A stretch of 64,000 nt of DNA from DASVRZ01 sp038228695. Lineage in GTDB: Bacteria; Verrucomicrobiota; Verrucomicrobiia; Chthoniobacterales; DASVRZ01. The first letter of the stretch is position 1, and each line of letters opens with the position of its first letter. Below are positions 60,321 through 64,000 of this stretch, piece by piece. Under the pieces are notes generated by a model, which did not search any database, was not told the DNA's origin, and saw nothing but the letters and a program-made list of their open reading frames with translations. The translations under genes and the position numbers were made by a program. Location: contig JBBRPA010000009.1 of assembly GCA_038228695.1 (NCBI GenBank), positions 10,369 to 74,368 of the forward strand, in the 5' to 3' direction.

Positions 60321-61139
60321 ATGTCCGAAACCAACCTTCCTGACGGCACCGAGGTGCGCACCTATTTCATTCGCAACCGCAATGCGATGCTGGCCCGGGC
60401 TGATGTCAGCGGACTGTTTGTCGACTACTACCTGCATCTGCACGACCAAGGCTTGCGCCATGAGCCCGAGCCAGATCGCCTGCTCAAGGACGCGCTCACG
60501 GCCTTGCTCCTCCACAGCGCCTCGCGTCCCTGGAGTGAGTCGGTCGCTTGGACGATTAATTTCCAAATTCCGCTGCTTAACCTTTTTGTCGCGTCGGACA
60601 ACCGTCTCGCTACCGTCGCGGGCAATGTCTTCACCAAAAACGTGAAGCACAATCAGACGAACCTTTTCTACAGCGACCTCGTTCGGGGAACCGAAGTGCC
60701 ACGGCGCAGCGTCGTCACCTTCGACGGCTCCGAAGTCTTTGCCGCAGTCGAAGATTACTACGCCCAGAGCGAGCAGCGGCCTGCGCGATTTTTTCTGCTC
60801 AACGACGAGGATTACGTTTTCATCACCGCCCAACCGGATTGCGATCTGGAATGGCTCGCCGGATTGGATGCGGAAACCGTCCGCGCCATCGACGCCACCG
60901 AGACGCTCAGCTTGTTAGAAACGCGGCACTACCGCTGGCATTGCGGTTGCTCGGAGGAGAAACTTCTACCCATGTTAGCTACTGCGATGAAAGTCGATCG
61001 CGAGGGGCTCTTTGGCGACGACGCCAGCATCCGGGTCACCTGCCCGCGCTGTGGATCGGGTTATACGGTCAGTCGGGATACGCTAGAAAAACGCATCAAA
61101 GAATCCTCCTCCGCTGCATCCGACGCTCCCGCCGAATAA
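60321..61139 (+). CDS. hslO: redox-regulated chaperone Hsp33
   Basis: 272 aa from the ATG at 60321 (MSETNLPDGTEVRTYFIRNR). The open frame is longer upstream but that part is not coding in style. The core fold is followed by the redox zinc centre: CxC in WHCGCSEEKLLPML and CxxC in TCPRCGSGY, about 40 residues apart. Hsp33 is switched on by peroxide when the cysteines oxidise and release zinc. An extra tail (KESSSAASDAPAE) is present. Confidence 0.9.
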   Translation: MSETNLPDGTEVRTYFIRNRNAMLARADVSGLFVDYYLHLHDQGLRHEPEPDRLLKDALTALLLHSASRPWSESVAWTINFQIPLLNLFVASDNRLATVAGNVFTKNVKHNQTNLFYSDLVRGTEVPRRSVVTFDGSEVFAAVEDYYAQSEQRPARFFLLNDEDYVFITAQPDCDLEWLAGLDAETVRAIDATETLSLLETRHYRWHCGCSEEKLLPMLATAMKVDREGLFGDDASIRVTCPRCGSGYTVSRDTLEKRIKESSSAASDAPAE

Positions 61140-61383
61140 GTTGTTCTAACTATTCGGAGGAGTTGTTGAAGCCGGCGTAGTTTGCGTGCCGCCAGCGGGA
61201 TCAGATTTGTCGCGCGAATAGGAAATAGGGCCCCTATCTCCGCGTTTTCGATTGAATGTAATCGCGCATTTTCAAAATCAGCCTCTAAACCTCAATCTAA
61301 TACCTATGTGACAGCACAGCCCTCAACCTTCGGCCATCTATCTTACTGAAAGACTTGGCTTGTCAAGATATGTTGACTGACCC

Positions 61384-61557
61384 CTAAAGCCACGGCGGTT
61401 CGTAACCCAGGGCCTTCGCCGTTTGCATCACCTGCTGCCGGGTCGAGGCATGAATCCCATCTGCCCCGCGTAGAGCTCGCGAAACTGTGGAACTCGAGAG
61501 ACCAAGTTCTTTGGCGATGGTGGCCAGATTAGCTCCGATGGAAGGTTTACGCGCCAT
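61384..61557 (-). CDS. orphan LacI-type helix-turn-helix domain (truncated regulator)
   Basis: 57 aa from the ATG at 61557 (MARKPSIGANLATIAKELGL). It contains a full LacI DNA-binding domain: helix-turn-helix LATIAKELGLSSSTVSRALR followed by the hinge region GIHASTRQQVMQTAKALGYE, then stops right after (PPWL). The 280-residue sugar-binding domain is missing, and the 244 bp beyond the stop show no remnant of it in any frame. It may be a decayed regulator or a short protein in its own right. It is divergent from the fucosidase gene, as a local regulator would be. An upstream in-frame start at 61710 adds unlikely text. Confidence 0.6.
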   Translation of the reverse strand: MARKPSIGANLATIAKELGLSSSTVSRALRGADGIHASTRQQVMQTAKALGYEPPWL

Positions 61558-61803
61558 AAATTGCTTATTGAAACCCGCAAAACAGAGCGATGACAAGCCC
61601 GAATTCGGCAGAATATGAAAATAAAAGCATTTTTTCCCAACGCTCATTGTGCGAGTCAAGAAATCACCTTTTTTGACCACTTGCTTATTATTGCAAACAA
61701 ATCTCGGCAATTAATCTTGAAAAGATTGAGAAGAGCATGAAAAACTCCCATTTCACCGATTCCCACCACGCGGATGGCTCAATCTTCGTTCACTCCACAC
61801 TTC

Positions 61804-63459
61804 ATGAAAAATCCCACCCTCCAGTTCATTCTCGCGTCCCTCCTGCTCCCGCTCGCCAGCCATGCCGCCACCCCGGACTACGCTGCTCTCACTGCCGCCG
61901 CCAAGACGGCCAATGCCGCTCCCGTCGCCACCCAAGACGGTAAATTCCAGCCTACTTGGGCATCTCTCCAGCAATATGAAACTCCCGAATGGTTTCGCGA
62001 TGCCAAGTTCGGCATCTGGGCCCATTGGGGACCGCAATGCGAACCCGAGCAGGGCGATTGGTATGCCCGCAACATGTGGACCGAAATTGGCAAAGACGGC
62101 AAACCACACCCTGAATACACCTACCACCTCACCCATTATGGCCCACAGTCGAAAGTCGGCTTTAAGGACGTCATCCACGAATGGAAGGCGAAAGACTGGG
62201 TTCCCGCAAAGCTCATGCAGATCTACAAACGTGCCGGTGCCCAATACTTCATGGCCCTCGCCAATCACCACGACAATTTAGATCTTTGGGACTCGAAATA
62301 TCAGCCGTGGAACTCCGTAAACGTAGGACCGCAAAAAGACCTCATCGGCGGCTGGGCTAAAGCCGCCCGCGCCGAGGGACTTCGCTTCGGCGTCAGCGTC
62401 CACGCGGCCCGCACCTGGAGCTGGTACGAACCCGCACAGGGAGCCGACACTCAGGGACCTTACACTGGTATTCCATACGATGGAAAAACCACCGCCGCCG
62501 ACGGCAAAGGCAAATGGTGGGATGGCCTCGACCCGCAGGAATTGTATGCCCAGAACCACGAGCCCAAAGCCAAAGCCGACGACGCCTACAAGATCAAATT
62601 TTTTAACCGCACCATCGACCTCATCAACCAATACCAGCCCGACATGGTTTACTTCGACGACAGCGTCATGCCCATCAGCAGCCAGGACGGCGACTGGGGA
62701 CTCAAGATCGCCTCCCATTTTTATAATAGCAGCATGCTCTGGCACGATGGAAAAAATGAGGCCGTCGTCACCACCAAGGGCCTCTCCGCCATGCAACGTA
62801 AATGCGTCGTTTACGACATCGAGCGCGGCCGCAGCGACCACATCGAGCCTCTTCCCTGGCAGACCGATACCTGCATTGGTGACTGGCACTACAGCCGCGC
62901 CCTCTTCGATCGCCACGGCTACAAAAAAATCACCGACGTCATTCCCCTCCTCATCGATGTCGTTAGTAAAAACGGCAACCTCATGCTCAGCGTCCCGCTC
63001 AACCGCGACGGCGTTCCCGACTCCGACGAATTGGCTTTTCTCGAGAAAATGACCGCCTGGATGGACATCCATAAAGAGGGCATCTTTGCCACCCGCCCAT
63101 GGAAAATCTATGGTGAAGGCCCTTCCACCGCGCAGCAGGAGAAAGGCCACTTTGGCGGCCTGAAAGACACTGGCAGCACCCCCTTCACCCCCGAAGACAT
63201 CCGCTTCACCACCAGCAAAGATGGAGGCACGCTCTACGCCTTCTTTCTGGCCTGGCCGAAGGACGGCAAGCTCACCATCAAATCGCTCGCCGAAGGCGGC
63301 ACTGCACCTGCGCTCCTCGATAAAAAAATCGCCTCGCTCTCCCTCCTCGGCTCCACGGAAAAAATCACCTGGACGCAGGATGCAGACGGCCTGCACGCCA
63401 CCTTGCCTGCCACCCCTGTCGGCGAAAGCGCCTGCGCTCTCCGCCTCACCCTCCGTTAA
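61804..63459 (+). CDS. alpha-L-fucosidase, glycoside hydrolase family 29
   Basis: 551 aa from the ATG at 61804 (MKNPTLQFILASLLLPLASH), with a signal peptide, so it is exported. The catalytic barrel begins after residue 50 (EWFRDAKFGIWAHWGPQCEP). Motifs are YFMALANHHDNLDLWDSKYQ and PDMVYFDDSVMPISSQDGDW, in which one aspartate of YFDD is the likely nucleophile. NGNLMLSVPLNRDGVPD and a C-terminal beta domain follow. GH29 releases L-fucose from algal, plant or mucin glycans. It is divergent from a LacI-type DNA-binding gene. No fucose-degradation genes are visible downstream. Confidence 0.93.
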   Translation: MKNPTLQFILASLLLPLASHAATPDYAALTAAAKTANAAPVATQDGKFQPTWASLQQYETPEWFRDAKFGIWAHWGPQCEPEQGDWYARNMWTEIGKDGKPHPEYTYHLTHYGPQSKVGFKDVIHEWKAKDWVPAKLMQIYKRAGAQYFMALANHHDNLDLWDSKYQPWNSVNVGPQKDLIGGWAKAARAEGLRFGVSVHAARTWSWYEPAQGADTQGPYTGIPYDGKTTAADGKGKWWDGLDPQELYAQNHEPKAKADDAYKIKFFNRTIDLINQYQPDMVYFDDSVMPISSQDGDWGLKIASHFYNSSMLWHDGKNEAVVTTKGLSAMQRKCVVYDIERGRSDHIEPLPWQTDTCIGDWHYSRALFDRHGYKKITDVIPLLIDVVSKNGNLMLSVPLNRDGVPDSDELAFLEKMTAWMDIHKEGIFATRPWKIYGEGPSTAQQEKGHFGGLKDTGSTPFTPEDIRFTTSKDGGTLYAFFLAWPKDGKLTIKSLAEGGTAPALLDKKIASLSLLGSTEKITWTQDADGLHATLPATPVGESACALRLTLR

Positions 63460-63477
63460 ATCCTTTCCGCTCCACCG

Positions 63478-63623
63478 CCGCTCCTCTCGGGTAGCGCGGG
63501 CGTCTCGCCTGCAGGGTTCGGCGTCTCGCCGAAATCATCAACTCCTGTAGCCGCTCCTCTCGGGTAGCGCGGGCGTCTCGCCTGCAGGTTTCGGCGTCTC
63601 GCCGAAATCATCATCTCCTTTGC
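63478..63623 (+). repeat. two tandem 73-bp copies of the palindromic GC-rich repeat
   Basis: Two direct copies (63478-63550, 63551-63623) are nearly identical for about 64 bp. Each carries CTCGGGTAGCGCGGGCGTCT, the internal palindrome TTCGGCGTCTCGCCGAA and a short TCATC tail. They follow the fucosidase stop by 18 bp. The family also occurs at 33157-33283. Confidence 0.88.
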
Positions 63624-63662
63624 TCGGTGTGGGAAAATCACGACGCAGGACGCGTCGCGCAC

Positions 63663-63690
63663 CAGGCGAGACACCCGCACTACCCGGGAC
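63663..63690 (-). repeat. inverted copy of the palindromic repeat outer arm
   Basis: CAGGCGAGACACCCGCACTA and the bases after it (CCCGGGAC) are the reverse complement of the outer arm of the two copies upstream, with a few changes. Together the three copies can form a large hairpin ahead of the minisatellite. Confidence 0.75.
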
Positions 63691-63700
63691 ATCTCCACGT

Positions 63701-63865
63701 CACGCCTTTGACACGGTCCGTCACACCTCTGACGTGGTCCGTCACGCCTCCGACACGGTCCATCACGTCTCTGACGCGGTCCATCACGTCTCTGACGCGG
63801 TCCATCACACCTCTGACGTGGTCCGTCACGCCTCTGACGTGGTCCGTCACGCCTCTGACGCGGTA
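63701..63865. repeat. 21-bp minisatellite, about 7.9 units
   Basis: Eight tandem units of 21 bp, consensus CACGCCTCTGACGCGGTCCR plus T. Units begin at 63701, 63722, 63743, 63764, 63785, 63806, 63827 and 63848 (last one 18 bp). Units 4 and 5 are identical; the others differ at three to five positions, mostly CG/CA/TG transitions. As 21 is divisible by three, several frames stay open on both strands and give heptad protein text, but none has a convincing start or coding sense. Confidence 0.95.
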
Positions 63866-63906
63866 GTGCAACATCTTGTCTGTAAAAGCCAGAGACACCC
63901 GTGACT

Positions 63907-63969
63907 CCGGTTGAGGAGCGTTGCGGTGGATGGAGCGAAGCGGAATCGACCGCAACGCTCCTCAACCGG
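63907..63969. repeat. perfect 21-bp inverted repeat (hairpin)
   Basis: The arm CCGGTTGAGGAGCGTTGCGG plus T (63907-63927) is repeated exactly as its reverse complement at 63949-63969, with a 21-bp loop containing TGGAGCGAAGCGGAATC. It may be another REP-type element or a terminator without T-run. It is at the window edge, so context is missing. Confidence 0.85.
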
Positions 63970-64000
63970 GCTGCCACCCCTCCGTAGGATTGCAGGCGTC

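Noticed and set aside
63701..63865. Possible CRISPR array
   Set aside because: Units are tandem and contiguous with no spacers, and no cas gene is near.
63456..63977. Open frames through the 21-bp minisatellite (heptad QRRDGPR text)
   Set aside because: Period divisible by three keeps frames open on both strands; no start site or flanking coding pattern supports a gene.
1..64000. Apparent abundance of GTTAG/CTAAC as an uptake or methylation motif
   Set aside because: Spot counts in purF and purL were within about twofold of the number expected from base composition; a genome-wide count would be needed to claim more.

Overview
This is a high-GC, gene-dense bacterial chromosome segment of mostly housekeeping character. 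The organism is Gram-negative: there is an LptF/G permease, a TpsB outer-membrane protein, a TonB/ExbB/ExbD set, a porin, a LolA-like protein and lipoproteins. The gene mix suggests Verrucomicrobiota: an ExbB protein carrying N-terminal DUF2341/LamG domains, a DUF5069-like protein, a short TraR/DksA protein beside rpmG and rpsR, a GH29 fucosidase and a GH42 beta-galactosidase. This placement is an inference, not a proof. No rRNA, tRNA, CRISPR array, insertion sequence or prophage was seen.

Layout. 1-6.4 kb (minus): an envelope operon encoding a two-partner-secretion-type barrel, an ExbB with a lectin-like periplasmic head, ExbD, TonB and a porin that runs off the left edge. 6.5-12.3 kb: GH42 beta-galactosidase, two small proteins of unknown function, and katG. 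12.5-14.6 kb (minus): a three-gene operon of a threonine-synthase-family PLP enzyme, a MoaD/ThiS-type sulfur carrier ending in Gly-Gly and a NIL-domain protein, preceded by a recognisable SAM-I (S-box) riboswitch with its own promoter. This is the most interesting locus, because the riboswitch argues that the 'threonine synthase' works in homocysteine/methionine synthesis with a protein thiocarboxylate as sulfur donor. 14.7-18.7 kb (plus): phytase-like secreted protein, a small exported protein, hemL, and an Mrp/ApbC-type P-loop ATPase that has lost its CPxCG cysteines. 18.7-24.9 kb (minus): two MFS transporters, a flippase, a receiver-domain protein with a histone-H1-like basic tail, and an ACT protein.

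24.9-31.9 kb (minus): a set (halogenase-like flavoprotein, small lipoprotein, MMPL/RND exporter, LpxL-like acyltransferase, LolA-like protein and two secreted proteins) that resembles the tailoring/export half of an aryl-polyene or flexirubin locus but has no ketosynthases or ACP here. 32.0-33.1 kb: LptF/G permease. 33.36-39.66 kb (minus): the predicted ATP-grasp/alpha-E/transglutaminase peptide-modification system in four genes, with DUF2126 as a separate protein. 39.7-43.2 kb: bifunctional nuclease, TraR/DksA-like regulator, rpmG, rpsR, terminator, prfC. 43.4-50.9 kb (plus): purS-purQ-purL, a phytanoyl-CoA-dioxygenase-like gene, purF-purM and an alpha/beta hydrolase. 50.9-60.0 kb (minus): CoA-transferase, a large SWIM-SNF2 helicase, dnaJ, grpE, a GAF-PP2C phosphatase and a STAS antagonist (partner switching). 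60.3-63.5 kb: hslO (Hsp33), an orphan LacI-type DNA-binding domain, and the GH29 fucosidase.

Repeats. A GC-rich dispersed palindromic repeat occurs at 33.16-33.28 kb and again at 63.48-63.69 kb. It is followed at the right edge by a 21-bp minisatellite (about eight units) and a perfect 21-bp inverted repeat.
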